Below, piece by piece: positions 33,101 through 42,900 of a stretch of DNA of 64,000 nucleotides (positions are counted from its first letter, which is position 1; every line of letters starts with the position of its first letter). Where the stretch lies: the NCBI GenBank assembly GCA_031763025.1, contig JASSKH010000014.1, positions 9,476,563 to 9,540,562 of the forward strand, given 5' to 3'. A program made the position numbers and the translations under genes. The DNA is from Macrocystis pyrifera. Taxonomy: Eukaryota; Sar; Phaeophyceae; Laminariales; Laminariaceae. The notes below the pieces were generated by a model. The model had not been told where the DNA came from. It did no database searches and saw only the letters and a list, made by a program, of their open reading frames with translations.

Positions 33101-33401
33101 GTTTGAAGGGTATGATCTACTCTTGGGTACCCGGTTACCCAGCTTGGTCGTTTTGGTCATACATGGGGAGGTAAAGAGTATGCACCCAGAGAGTGTATAC
33201 CCTACTTTCAGTACTAAACACACCCTTGGAGCCTTCTCTTTGAAAAAAAGGGGAGCAACTGATTGCGGACGCCACATTCCCAACGTATCCCCCCTTTTGT
33301 TTTCGTGATCGCCAGATGAAAACGTGATGGCCGTGGCGGCAGGGGGGGCAGCGATCGCCGGTCTTGGCCTCTTGCTAGGCGCCGTGCTGTCCCGCCGATG
33401 A
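21118..33401 (+). CDS. FIS1: Mitochondrial/peroxisomal fission protein FIS1, 5 exons with two alternative last exons
   Basis: Tail-anchored outer-membrane adaptor of organelle fission. Exons: 21118-21192, 26231-26363, 27953-28016, 31806-31921, then 32813-32907 or 33316-33401. Phases are 0, 1, 2, 1, all GT-AG. The cytosolic part matches the Fis1 two-TPR fold: residues about 45-70 carry FQYALTLIKTRSNDKNREGL (family: F-[EQ]-Y-A-x-x-L-[IV]-[KR]-[ST]), followed by LLQGLADCSYHVEECYYSMA and the second TPR MGRFQDCRDMVEVVLRMDPD. The C-terminus is one hydrophobic Gly/Ala/Leu segment followed by basic residues, the expected tail anchor. Predicted lengths are 160 or 157 aa against about 150 for animals. 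Intron 1 is 5.0 kb and intron 3 is 3.8 kb, both repeat-rich. The start is the first ATG of the frame. Confidence 0.93.
21386..21401. repeat. Nested TA-CCAGG-TA-CCTGG-TA motif
   Basis: Two overlapping TACCWGGTA units share one TA, identical to the arrangement at 18428-18443. Interpreted as successive small insertions at TA. Confidence 0.6.
21778..21889 (+). mobile_element. TTACGGGGG-type TIR element, copy 6
   Basis: TATTACGGGGGACCATAATA at left, ending GGCCCCCCGTAATA. A TAG triplet is duplicated near the left end. In FIS1 intron 1. Confidence 0.92.
22075..22990 (+). repeat. Tandem ~400 bp repeat with palindromic end
   Basis: Two long units at about 22195-22610 and 22612-22990 share GCCGA.TGCGCT, TACGAGTACNTANCCACG, CTTGGTCTCTAG, GCCAGCCGACTGTA.TCTGG, GCGAAGCAAC.TCGCT, CCATCCAACTC.TCGATCG and GTGGATAACATCTTGAA. 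Both close on an inverted repeat (CCCAAGTCGTCGG...CCGACGACTTGGG in the second). A degenerate third start lies at 22080-22195. In FIS1 intron 1; no gene recognised. Confidence 0.78.
23480..23730 (+). repeat. Dispersed motif 'AATAAGAAAG..CAGCCTGA'
   Basis: Four or five scattered copies of AATAAGAAAG followed by cagcctga-like text lie here, with another at 25170. No coding potential. In FIS1 intron 1. Confidence 0.5.
23750..23905 (+). repeat. Dispersed repeat shared with 30.29-30.43 kb
   Basis: AACTCGCACAGCAGGATATT, then CAGCTCGTGTGCGTTGGTGG and GGTGTGCGTCACAAGA, match 30293-30430 (AACTCGCGCAGCAGGGTATT and so on). One copy lies in FIS1 intron 1 and one in intron 3. Confidence 0.6.
24205..24313 (+). 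mobile_element. TTACGGGGG-type TIR element, copy 7
   Basis: TATTACGGGGGACCATAG at left and GGGCCCCCGTAATA at right; interior diverged (GGCACAAACCAAAACC). In FIS1 intron 1. Confidence 0.92.
24496..24575. mobile_element. CTGCAGTCCCG TIR element, copy 2
   Basis: TAGAGCTGCAGTCCCGTTCT and GGGGACAAA on the left; TTTGTCCCCCTAACGGGACT, then GCAGTCCTA, on the right. TIR of about 28 bp, flanked by TA. In FIS1 intron 1. Confidence 0.82.
25448..25695 (+). mobile_element. GATCT-rich TIR element, copy 4
   Basis: Starts TTCACAGCTCGGACAGATAA, the inverse of the family's right terminus. The interior has TGATCTAGGTGCAGATATTT, GTTGCCCGGTGGGACCCG and GGCAGGTCCTGGACAGCCTC. The right end is truncated, just before the next TTACGGGGG element. 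In FIS1 intron 1. Confidence 0.75.
25723..25830 (+). mobile_element. TTACGGGGG-type TIR element, copy 8
   Basis: TATTGCGGGGGTACATAG at left, TATTTTTACTAACAAAATTT in the interior, GGACCCCCGTAATA at right. In FIS1 intron 1. Confidence 0.93.
25848..26045 (+). repeat. ~200 bp dispersed repeat, copy 1
   Basis: GTTGCGTGCTTAGAGATAGA, then GCAGTTTTATT, GATACGCCTCCCGAGTACTA and CGATCCCAGTGCCTGAACCC, recur at 46455-46680 and, inverted, at 63890-64000. Confidence 0.65.
27228..27560 (+). repeat. Direct ~120 bp duplication in FIS1 intron 2
   Basis: TTTACCTGGTAAGATTTCAG through TTTCTTGCTCGTGGACCCATACC occurs at 27226-27362 and again at 27426-27562, nearly identical, each followed by the CCATA array. Its 3' end (TTTCTTGCTCG) recurs at 27818 and 27935. 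Confidence 0.88.
27355..27900 (+). repeat. (CCATA)n pentanucleotide array
   Basis: CCATA with CCGTA variants forms arrays at about 27358-27415, 27556-27785 and 27830-27890. Reading frames through it give poly-YHTIP or VWYGM peptides, which are not real proteins. In FIS1 intron 2. Confidence 0.95.
28685..28860 (+). repeat. Poly-C-linked dispersed repeat
   Basis: Long copy: GCAGCTCACCCTTCATGCGA, CAATGTCTTGCCTAGTCGGT, GATGCGAGGGTCTACGGTCA, CTACGGCCATGCATGGCATG, then C-rich. In FIS1 intron 3. Confidence 0.72.
29155..29435 (+). mobile_element. GATCT-rich TIR element, copy 5
   Basis: TTTTTCAGGGCAGATAGGTT, CTGATCTGTATGATCTAGCT, TTTCCTGGGTTGG and ATATCTGTCCGGCTTGTGGA mark the family. In FIS1 intron 3. 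Confidence 0.72.
30970..31023 (+). repeat. (CAA/CAG)n-like microsatellite
   Basis: An ACAACCACAGCAACAGC-type triplet run in FIS1 intron 3. Open frames across it are a composition effect; I recognise no protein. Confidence 0.7.
32322..32605 (+). mobile_element. GATCT-rich TIR element, copy 6
   Basis: The most complete copy. The left terminus TTCACACCGCCGACAGATAA and right terminus CTGTCTGTCCGAGCTGTGAA are imperfect inverted repeats (~17 bp). The interior has CTTTCAGGGCAGATAGATAC, GTTGCCGGGTGGG and CCTGGGTTGGATCTG. In FIS1 intron 4. Confidence 0.82.
32813..32907 (+). CDS. FIS1: FIS1 alternative terminal exon A (tail anchor)
   Basis: The acceptor is CTGTCGAGCAG at 32802-32812. The leading CG completes the A left by exon 4 as ACG (Thr). 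The exon then encodes SQDVLVVVAGGVLMSGLGLA and a further AALLLNSRRR before TGA. This is one 20-22 residue hydrophobic helix with paired glycines and a terminal Arg cluster, as in Fis1 anchors. Confidence 0.85.
33316..33401 (+). CDS. FIS1: FIS1 alternative terminal exon B (tail anchor)
   Basis: A pyrimidine-rich acceptor (CCCCCTTTTGTTTTC, then GATCGCCAG) at 33291-33315 joins in the same phase as exon A. It encodes NENVMAVAAGGAAIAGLGLL, then LGAVLSRR and TGA. Same design as exon A (AGG core, GLGL, basic end), but less hydrophobic, Ala-richer and with two rather than three terminal arginines. Both exons are intact, so it is either an alternative last exon or a duplicated exon in early decay. Confidence 0.85.
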
Positions 33402-33785
33402 TGTCAATTATTTACCCTGCGGCATGTGGTCATCATTCTCCGACCCGGACCTGCGTGTGAAGCGTGATGTGCCCGAAGATAGGGCTGCTTGCGCGTGAAG
33501 TTATCCTGCGTCCGCATGCGATGTTTTTTTCGGCGGATGAACCACAGGGAAGAGCTGCGTAAGAACAGCTGTGATGAGAGCAATTTGCAGCGCGTGTCCA
33601 TTTTCTCTACTGATTGACGTGGTGCGTGTGTTTGTGCTCTACTATTCATATTAGCGCAATGCGTTTGCATATCCTTTACTATAAGCGCAATGCGTGTGCA
33701 TGCCCTATACCATACTCGTAAGCGTACTGCTTGTGCATGGGCTGTGCTTTTAGAGCTGTTTTATTGCCGCGAGGGCACGTTTTTG

Positions 33786-33895
33786 CCCCCCCCCCCCCCC
33801 CCCCCTCGGTGCAAACAATGTTTGCCTGGTCGGTGAAAACCCGAGTTGCTCCGTCCTGGCATTGTAGAGATGCGAGGGTCTATGGTCGAACAACA
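33786..33895 (+). repeat. Poly-C-linked dispersed repeat
   Basis: A run of ~18 C, then GTGCAAACAATGTTTGCCTG, CGGTGAAAACCCGAGTTG and GATGCGAGGGTCTATGGTC. Confidence 0.7.
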
Positions 33896-34094
33896 AAAAA
33901 ATAGACGAATTTGACATGCAGTAATTTGGTACAGATAGTAGCGAGAGAACGATCGCAATCTTCGGAGATAGACGGTGGGCACAGGCGGCGAAACAGGAAG
34001 GGGATAAGATTACCGAAACGTTTCTACGCCATGCATGGAAACAACCTACTGAGCGCCCATCTGTTATAGGGTGTTTCTATTCGGAATAGGAAAT

Positions 34095-34175
34095 GTGCTC
34101 CGTCTTGCAAGGGATTCGAGGTCAATGGTCAAATGATTAAGGCAAGCAACAAATGAATACGCCCCCCCCACCCCT
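34095..34175 (+). repeat. Dispersed 'AAGCAACAAATGAATACGCC' repeat
   Basis: GGGATTCGAGGTCAATGGTC, then AAATGATTAAGGCAAGCAAC and a C-rich tail. It matches 1.73 and 4.70 kb. Confidence 0.7.
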
Positions 34176-35224
34176 GAGCAGATTGACCCGCCAACATTGC
34201 TAACATTGCGAGGGAGGAGCAAAAGAGGGGTGCTAACAGGTCTCCTGTGATTTGGTTGAAAGTCTTGATCATGGTCATGCCGTATGCGCTATATTATTTG
34301 AGCTGTTTTGTTGCGGCAAGCACACGCCCTCTCCCCCGAGCGGAGTGTCCTGCTGTCGTTGCGGGGGTGGGGTTCAAGGAGGGTTGCAAACACTTTTATT
34401 TTTGCTTTGGTCGACAGGTTTTGTCTTTTTTGTGCCGTGATTGGTTGTGTTGCCGACCTGCTGCTGCTGCTGCTGCTGCTGCTATTGCCGGCGCCGATAG
34501 GGCGTAACCCCTTACCACTAATTGTCTGATAACGGGTGTTATGCGTTGTCCTCGCCTGATTTCACGTGTTTGGTGCTGTGTCCGGGCAACGTTGATGTCC
34601 CTTGCGTCGTTGACCCCCTCGAGCCGAAAACAAGGCAAGGTCTCTCGCTCATTGCCCCGGACGTTTTTTTGCCGAATTTCGCTGAATGGTATCATAGATA
34701 TACAGTGTGTGTGATGCCTGTATGAGATGGATGCCTTTGCAGCATTCATGTTGTCTTACCTGGATGTTTTTTTTTTTTTTTTTCCGTTGATTCTTTCGTT
34801 GCCGCGGGATGAGGTGAGCACATCACGCATCGTTCTTTCGGTCGTGGTCCCGTGTAAGTTCGACACGACTGTTTTGTCAGATCAGTGTTGTTTTTCTCAA
34901 GGATGGGCGTTTTTGGTTGAATTTCGGGGTACTCTTTGCTGAAAGACGTTTTTTGTCCCTTGCGCTTTGGCCGGGTTTTTTTTTAACGACAGGAGAGCCC
35001 ATGTGGCGCCATTAAATAAGCGACCCCCCCCCTATTTTTTCGTCGTGGACTATCAGTAGGAGCAATCCCTTGAATGTACGTGTGTATCGTGTTTGTAGCG
35101 CCGCTACCGTTACTCTCGTGCCCCCAAGGGACTGCTTGATGCAATGGAGTTTATTAACACGCTTGAAATCAGCCTCGCATCTTGAAGCTGTTGGACAAAT
35201 AAGCCTGAAGGCTGAGGCCGAGAG

Positions 35225-35350
35225 GGGGGGGGGGGGGGTGCACTCGTGTCATGCCTGGCCGTAGTCGTATGTATGACCATGGACCCTCGCATCCCTACAA
35301 CGCCGAGACAGAGCACGTCAGGTTTTCACCGATCAGGCAGACATCGTCGC
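35225..35350 (-). repeat. Poly-C-linked dispersed repeat, inverted
   Basis: A run of ~14 G, then CACTCGTGTCATGCCTGGCC, GTATGACCATGGACCCTCGC and GTCAGGTTTTCACCGATCAG, the reverse complement of the 1.6 kb and 28.7 kb units. Confidence 0.72.
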
Positions 35351-35604
35351 TTGTACCAAGCGCGAAGCGCCGTAAGGTGTTGGGCGAGTCGTATGAAGGG
35401 TGGGCTGCATCCTACGAAGAACCGCCTGTGAGGCGGACTTGAATATGGAAGAGCGTCGAATGAATTGATTGAAATGGTGATGAGGCTGCGAGGGGTTTCT
35501 CCTCAAACGTGCCATCGACGGCTGGGCTCGATCGGTTTATCTTCCCCTATGCTTGATGTTCGTGGTACGGTTATGATCCCTCTGTAGTACTGGATGAGTA
35601 GTGA

Positions 35605-35757
35605 TGGCTGCCCGCTATAGTGCCTATGGTATCGCTTGGCACAAATGGGATTTATTGACTGTATGGTACGTAGTGTGCGGAGTAATTAGAGCCGTTATAG
35701 TGCCGGTATTGTTGACTGGCGCATACCGCACTCTAGATAGACCACTACTGCCGTATA
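35605..35757 (+). repeat. Dispersed TIR repeat 'atagtgcc', copy 2
   Basis: GGCTGCCCGCTATAGTGCCT, ATCGCTTGGCACAAATGGGA, GTGTGCGGAGTAATTAGAGC and GTGCCGGTATTGTTGACTGG are shared with 40.67 kb. Confidence 0.75.
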
Positions 35758-38491
35758 CGCATCACCTCTTTTTCTACCCACACCCTCAGATAAGGCATGC
35801 CACAAGAAAGAGCCCCTCAACAAAGGCAGCCATAAGACATGTCATATCACTTCCTCCGGGAAACTAAGAACTTCGGGAGCGGATATACTTCGTATTTGAA
35901 CTACTGCGAAACACGCCCTTCTCACAAGATAGCTGTCTATGGAGCCTTGGCCAGTTTCACTGTTTCTTATCACAGGACCGGTTCTAATATGTACCTGGCA
36001 TCACTAGCGTCTGCGAGGAGACTGATGACGATTAATGAAACGCACGAGGAGAGTTGTTTTGTGGTTTCCAGTGAGAAGGGCGGCGATTCTTGGATGATCG
36101 GCATCGATTGTCCTAGGAGGGTTGCCGTACCCTTTTTTGCGCTGCTGTGAAATTCCACATAGTTATACACTGCTCCTCGTCAACTGCTGGTACTTTGGCA
36201 TCATATCGGTCGGCTTGCCTCCTGCCAGAATTTTTGGTGAATGAGATTGTCGCTCATCGTAAATATACATTCACGTACATGAGTCATGGCGGTGATGCTG
36301 GTGGTATGTTGGCGGTGTGATGGCGGTGGCTGTTATTTGTAGGATAAACAAGTAAAGGACGTCCCTGGCCAACATCGAACGCGTTACCAGGCAGCAGTAT
36401 CATCTGCGGTGAGTAAAAGTGTCCATCGTTTTACAGGGAGCCAGTCGCAGCACTGGCGCGGGAAACGACCGTGAGGTGAAAGGGTGCAGTTACCTTCGCG
36501 TATGTGTGGGCCCACTTTTTACTCGTGAGACCCTCTCGTGCTACAGGTACACGGCCGTAAACACACGAAAAAAAACGAGAGAGTGGCGAACCAAAATCGA
36601 TTTCGACCATCGATCTTCAGATATCGTGCGTTTGGTTGTCCTACAGCTATATTAATCGCAGTATGTTGCAGGACGTAACACATGCATGAAAAGAGCAGAT
36701 AGATACTCGTATATGCGAGTATTCACAGCAGGGTGTTGAGTTCGCCTTCTACCGTATGGGCTCGAAGGCATGCATGCCCCGGGTGCCGCGTATACCGTGG
36801 TGACGGTGATGGTGATACTCACCCCCCCTTCGAATGAAGCGAGCGGTGGCCACCTCCGATAGTTTCCTGATCTTCTTGCCTCTCTGGATACTTCGCTCTG
36901 AAATTAGATCGCAGAGTCACCGGTGATTGCTGTGTTTTGGCTGTGCACCTGGTAACGTGTAACAGAGGAGAGTTACGCGAAAAAGAGTAAAGCCAACGGT
37001 GTCGTGGAGCTACGATCGGTACCGAGGGGACGGTTACAGCGCCTCTCTTTATTTTCAAGATATTTTCTGGGCTTTCTGTTTCAAGTTTCAGTTGTTTTTT
37101 CGGCGATCTCAGACTCAACTCGTCATATCTGCAAGTAGTTTAGAGAGTCGCTTGTTATGTACAGTTCCTAATGAAGAACCGGTGCGAGGTGCAAGGTATG
37201 GTGTGCGTGGCCAGTAGCCAGACTCGACGCACTACGTAAACATCGATGTCAGCATTGGTTACCACGACGCTCGATCACCACCCCCCTATTGCGTCTTCAT
37301 GCGCTTTTCACTTTTTTTTATATACCTATGGAACGAACTGGCTACGTACAAACGAAAGTCTGAATGCAGGCCTTCCATTCACTGCTTAAAGTAAGGAGCA
37401 GTTGTGTTAACAACCCCAGCGGAAGAAAAGACCGAGAACTGCAACTCTTATGCTGCCGTCTCGCACAGCCACTCCACTGGACTGCTGTGAGACCGTTTCT
37501 AGGATATTGTGATCCCCAATCCCCTTGAACAAGAACGCCATTAAACAACATTGAACTTCTTTGGACCATCGTGGCCACAGGTGTTCTCTCCTCTCTCTCT
37601 CAACTTCAGGTGAGGCTTGCTCAAGTGGTCCAGCACCAATGTAGAGCACTGAGTGCAAAGACCTTTGTTGGTGCCAGTTTGGGTGGACGATGCTGGGCGC
37701 TCCCGCTCGAATTTGCTATAGAAATACAGGGCGGAAGGTCGACCAGTCTGTAGAGAGTTGGAGCAGGTAGGCTGCATGGCTGCATTGCCTCGCAAGAGCA
37801 GAGTGCCATCGTAGAACGAACTGTTCCTCGTTGAGTCAGGGATGCAAACGTAGGATGTGCCCTTCCCACAGATCCCAGATGCTTTGAAAAGGGTGTGCTC
37901 CCATTCACTGCTGTCGGGTACATGGTCTGCGTCCATTTATAGCGGTCATTTGTGTTTGTTGGGGTCTCCCTATGAACCACGAAGCCTTACTGAGACCATT
38001 GGAAATTGGAATGACACATGGCATGTTTCAAGCCGGTTGCGTCGCTTCGCCAAGGAACGTCGCCGCCGTACGCCGTAGTATCATAGCCACACAGCCACCC
38101 TTGACTCTACCGGCTACCGGGTGTATATGTGTCCACTAGACATCTCCTGAAGGTTTTTCGGGGGAAATAGCAACGTTTTGCCTCGTTTTTTCCTCTCGAC
38201 AAAGAAGTTGTGTTGTACAGCAGGGCATGGCCGGGGTACTTACAGGTACTGGTAGACCTCCAGCAGCCAACCACCGGGAGAAATCAAAGCAGCCCCGGCC
38301 TCGAGTTTTTGCCTATCCATGCTGTTTGTTGTGCGTGGACTATTTATCGCCTCACTCTCTGCCTCTCTGCAGACTGCTCGTTTTTCACGCTTGTGTTTGT
38401 TATCGGCGTCTGCTCAATGCATAGCTGGTACTGACTGCTGCTGTTCATTTTGTGTGTGTTTCCGCTCTTCCCCCCCATCGACAAAGCCATC

Positions 38492-39893
38492 ATGTCTCTC
38501 GCCGAGCTCCCAGCTAACCAGAAGATTGATATGGTCGTGAGCCTTGCGGCCCTTCTCCTCGAGGATGGAGGTGAGATGCCTCTTACGCCGGTATGAGTTA
38601 CCCGTGGTACCAGTACTGCTGTACCTGGCAGTTGGTATGATACACGTATACACCAGGAATATGATGCCGGTGCAGGCAGAGCTGTGCTGCATTTGTTTCG
38701 TGTTGAGCAACACCTACTGCTGTCGTGACGGACCACGTTGTATTCAATGCTGTGTGCCAGAGTTTTGTGTTCCTCGTTTACTTGAAGGTATCACCTGTCA
38801 GTAGTTGCTGTACGTTTTGTACCCCTGGTGTGTCTGTTTGGTTGGAGCTACGTATCACTCCCAGTTTAGGCTGCTCGCGTTCTTCCCAGCAGGTCTTCCT
38901 ACAGGTCTCGTACATACTGCAGTCCTTGTCTATGCGTGTAGAACGTTTCCTGCTACTTGAGCAGCAATAGCCCCGCCCTGCGCCAGTCGGGGAGACGCTT
39001 CGTATCGTCCTACGAGTAGTATTACACTTCAATACGGGCACTAAACTGTATCAACACGGCATGAACCACCGTACCCGTAGGGAGTAGAGATGTCCCCGCG
39101 CGTGTTTGACAGGCAGGGTCTTACGTATAGTCTGCCCAAGCGTTGTTATCCGGCACAACCCACCAATAATTCGCATCCGCTCAGCAGCATCACTGCTGTG
39201 GTCTACTTCGTACGTATCTACCCCCAGCCGAGCGAAACGCCCACATTCTGCCTTCAGTATAGCCGCGTCGCTGCTGCTGGCGATGGCAGCATGGTCGTCG
39301 GGCAATAGGAACTCTTGAGCCATTCGAGCGCGTTTCCACTACGATGTCCATGCTTAAGGTTGAACCAATCCCTGCCAGTATCACCTGCCGCTGTAGTGCC
39401 ACCATGATCGTTTCGTCGTGTTTTCTGTGAAAAGCCTATTTGTAGCGCTAGTCGGTGACGTAAGGTCGCTTCAAGTATTACAGTACTGCAGTATTTATCT
39501 TGACCCCTTCAGTACCGCAGTCCCGATTTGGGGACAAACCACTCTAATTCCAAGTGATTTGTCCCCAGAACGGGACTGCGGTACCAAAAGGGTTATAATG
39601 GTACGCTTCATTGAGCGGGCGTCGTCGGAGACGCAGACTCTTTGTATAAGCACATTTAGTAGTGCAGTGTAGAGAAAGCTAGTCTGGGTCTAATTCGAAG
39701 TGTTTTGTACCCACAGCCCGAGTGAAGTCCTTTCGGCCTTAATTCGGCCTTAATGGGTGATGTGATATACGCCTTTTACCTTAGGACCGCCCTCCTTTTG
39801 TGGACACAACACACATGTAATTAGAGTGAGCTTTAGGTGCATGTAGAGTAGTGCAGTGCAGTGGTACAAGGGTTCAACCCTCTTGAAATTTCA

Positions 39894-39962
<69 letters not shown>

Positions 39963-42900
39963 GGTATGACGAGCACAGCAACGGCCTCTGCGTGATTGGA
40001 GAATTATAAGTATACTGTGAATATTAATACTACGACTTGGTGTCCGAGCTACTATGGTTGAATGCGAGGAGTCGTACGGCACGGGCCCAACATGAATCTT
40101 CCTGCCCTACTGTACGTACCAATACTGCTCGGCACTCAGGCTGCCGCCTGGTTGGCAACACCAAAGTTATGGCTTTCTAGGGGTCCAAAGAAGTTAATAC
40201 TTATAGCAGTACATGCAATATGTGGTGCTTTTTCGGTGGAGTGCCCGCAATAAATACCCCACCAGACAGATCTTCCTCCGGTGGGGATACAAAAACCAAA
40301 ATCCAATTATTAATAGTAGCCCTGTGTGTCGGCAAGACTTCGCGACCAATAACTACCTGGTAGTCGGCAACTCGGCTGGCAGAGCTATCATAGTTGATGG
40401 CCAGCCAGACTGGGGTCATGCGAGCGAAGCGAGACAAATCAGCCATCCCCGGCCGAGGGGACCCCGCTCAAAACGACAAAATATGTATCCCGCTTGGAAC
40501 GGTATTTTGCACTACGTGAATAATATGGAAACGCAAGAAGTCGGATAGTCGGTATCCCCGGGAACCGACTAACTCTTGGACCGAAATAATAACAAAACTA
40601 ATGACGTAAGTCGAGCCGACTCACAGCTCTACCAAATACAGTTGTGGTCCCTCTATAGCGCCGGTTGAATAGTGCCGGCTGCCCACTATAATATATTGCC
40701 TGTGGAATCGCTTGGCACAAATGGGATTAATTGACCAGTATGGTAGTGTGCGGAGTAATTAGTGCCGACTGGCGTTATAGTGTCGGTATTGTTGGCTGGC
40801 CCACACCGACACTATACGGGGACCACTACAGCTGTACCTGGTATCCTTCCTGGTATCAATCTTGAATGTATTCAATTGTTTTGTCGACGTTTTTTTCCTC
40901 TCAGGTTCCGTTTTGACCGCCGAGAACATCTCCGCCGTGGTCAAGGCCACCGGCAACGAGGTGCCCGCGTACTACCCCACCCTGTTCGCGTCCATGCTGG
41001 AGAAGTCCGGCGGCTGTGCGCAGTTCTGCAAGATGAGCGCAGGCGGTAAGTACTGTCGAGTACCGGCATGACCATCAGAAATGAACAGAGTCCTCTTCAA
41101 TGAGGCATGCTGTAGCACCTCGGGGGAGATGATCTAATCGGGAGCGGTTATACTAAAGTTAGTGTGGAACACCACACGCCCTTTTCACACGTCGGACAGA
41201 TGATGTACTGGTAGATCAGATAGTTCCTGAGCTATAAAATACAGTGAAGGGTCTGTACCGTGCAGATCCAACCCAGGAAACAAACGTATCCATGCAAGTT
41301 GTACGGCTCCCACGCGGCAGCATGAGCTAGATCTTACAATCATGAAGCTCTTTATTTAACTGCCCCGAAAGTTGGAGGTTTTTGAGCGGGAATTGATTGT
41401 TTTTCCGAGGTGTGGTTTTATGCGTGTGTTTTCTACGTCTCTTTATTGTCTTTGCGCGGGGCTGTGGGCGTTTTTTTTTCAATATGTTTTCCATTTATTA
41501 ATAGCGTTTTTACCCCGGGCCGTGTTCACGGATGTTTTTTTTTTGTTGTTTGGCGCCCCGGAGAGTGATTTGTTTTCATGCGGGGTGGCTATGGGCGTTA
41601 TTTGTTATTTCAATATGTTTTCCATTCAGCGTTTTTAACCCCCGGCCGTGTGGACGAATGTTTTGGTTTTCAGGTGCCCCTTTTCTTTTCACGTCCTGAC
41701 AGCCATCGCAATAAAAAAACGGAAGAAAAACGCAGCAGTACCTGTGTATACCTATGCTTCGTGTGCTTTAGCAGACATTGGTGCGGTGCTTTCGAGTGAG
41801 AGCTGCGTGGGTGGTTGCATGGGTGAGGTCGACATGTTTTTGCGCTAGCGATGACGGTGCTGCAAGTACTGTACCACTGGTGTGTTGGATGTTGAGTTTA
41901 ATACGATACTTGAATCGAGTACGATGTGACACTGATGAACAATATAACTACTAAACTATTTCGATATTCGATACCCTGATGAACAATGTAACTACTAAAC
42001 GATTGCGATATTCGATACCCTGATGAACAATATAACTACTAAACGATTGCGATATTCGATACCCTGATGAACAATATAACTACTAAACGATTGCGATATT
42101 CGATACCCTGATGAACAATATAACTACTAAACGATTTCGATATTCGATACCCTGAACAATATAACTACTAAACGATTGCGATATTCGATACCCTGATGAA
42201 CAATATAACTACTAAACGATTGCGATACTCGATACCCTGATGAGCAATATAACTACTATTAATAAACGATTGCGATATTCGATACCTGGTACATGAAAAG
42301 GTTCATTTCAGTGCCACCATAAAGAGCACGGGGTTGCCGGGGGATGGGGGGACGGAGGGCAAAACGTTTTTCGATACGATACATCGATGTTTCGATATAC
42401 AGTACCGAAACTTCCGATACGATATCCCAACACTACTGTACACGTTAACACGTTTTTTTTTGCTCCGAGCAAGGTGCCTGCGAGGGTCCCATTATGACGA
42501 CTGCTGTGGGTTTATGGGTATATAGAGGCCTGCCTTATTCGGGATCACGATTTATGCTGCTATATACTATACCGGTACGTTATTAGTACACGGACGCTGT
42601 TATTTTTGTGTAAATTGTTTCCACAGCAACTTCTAGTGTTGCAGCCGTTACGAGCAACTCGCACAAGTAGATGACGGTTACCTCTGGTGCTGTTGACCCG
42701 CCTTCGTTTTCTCGGGAGTTGCAGGTGGCGGCGGCGGTGGGGGCGGCGGCGGAGGGGGCGCGGCGGCACCGAAGGCAGAGGAGAAGGTGGAGGAGGAAGA
42801 AGAGGAGGAAGTGGACATGGGCGGGGGGATGGACATGTTCGGCGGCGGTAAGAGCTTTTTTTCTGGTTTGAGTATCTCCTTTCGGTCCCGTGGCCCCTCG

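Larger units (their letters stand above)
33402..38491. other. Intergenic FIS1-RPLP1
   Basis: Five kilobases without a gene I can support. Listed separately: the poly-C-linked repeats at 33.79 and 35.23 kb, the AAGCAACAAATGAATACG repeat at 34.1 kb, and the ATAGTGCC TIR repeat at 35.6 kb. Also present: a (GCT)8 run at 34459-34484 and a poly-T at 34768-34785. At 37.4-38.0 kb stop codons are sparse on the minus strand over about 500 bp, but no family is recognisable and the frame is broken. Confidence 0.6.

Noticed and set aside
37407-37980. Overlapping minus-strand frames with few stops
   Set aside because: No family resemblance. The best frame is interrupted, and a plus-strand frame of similar quality overlaps.
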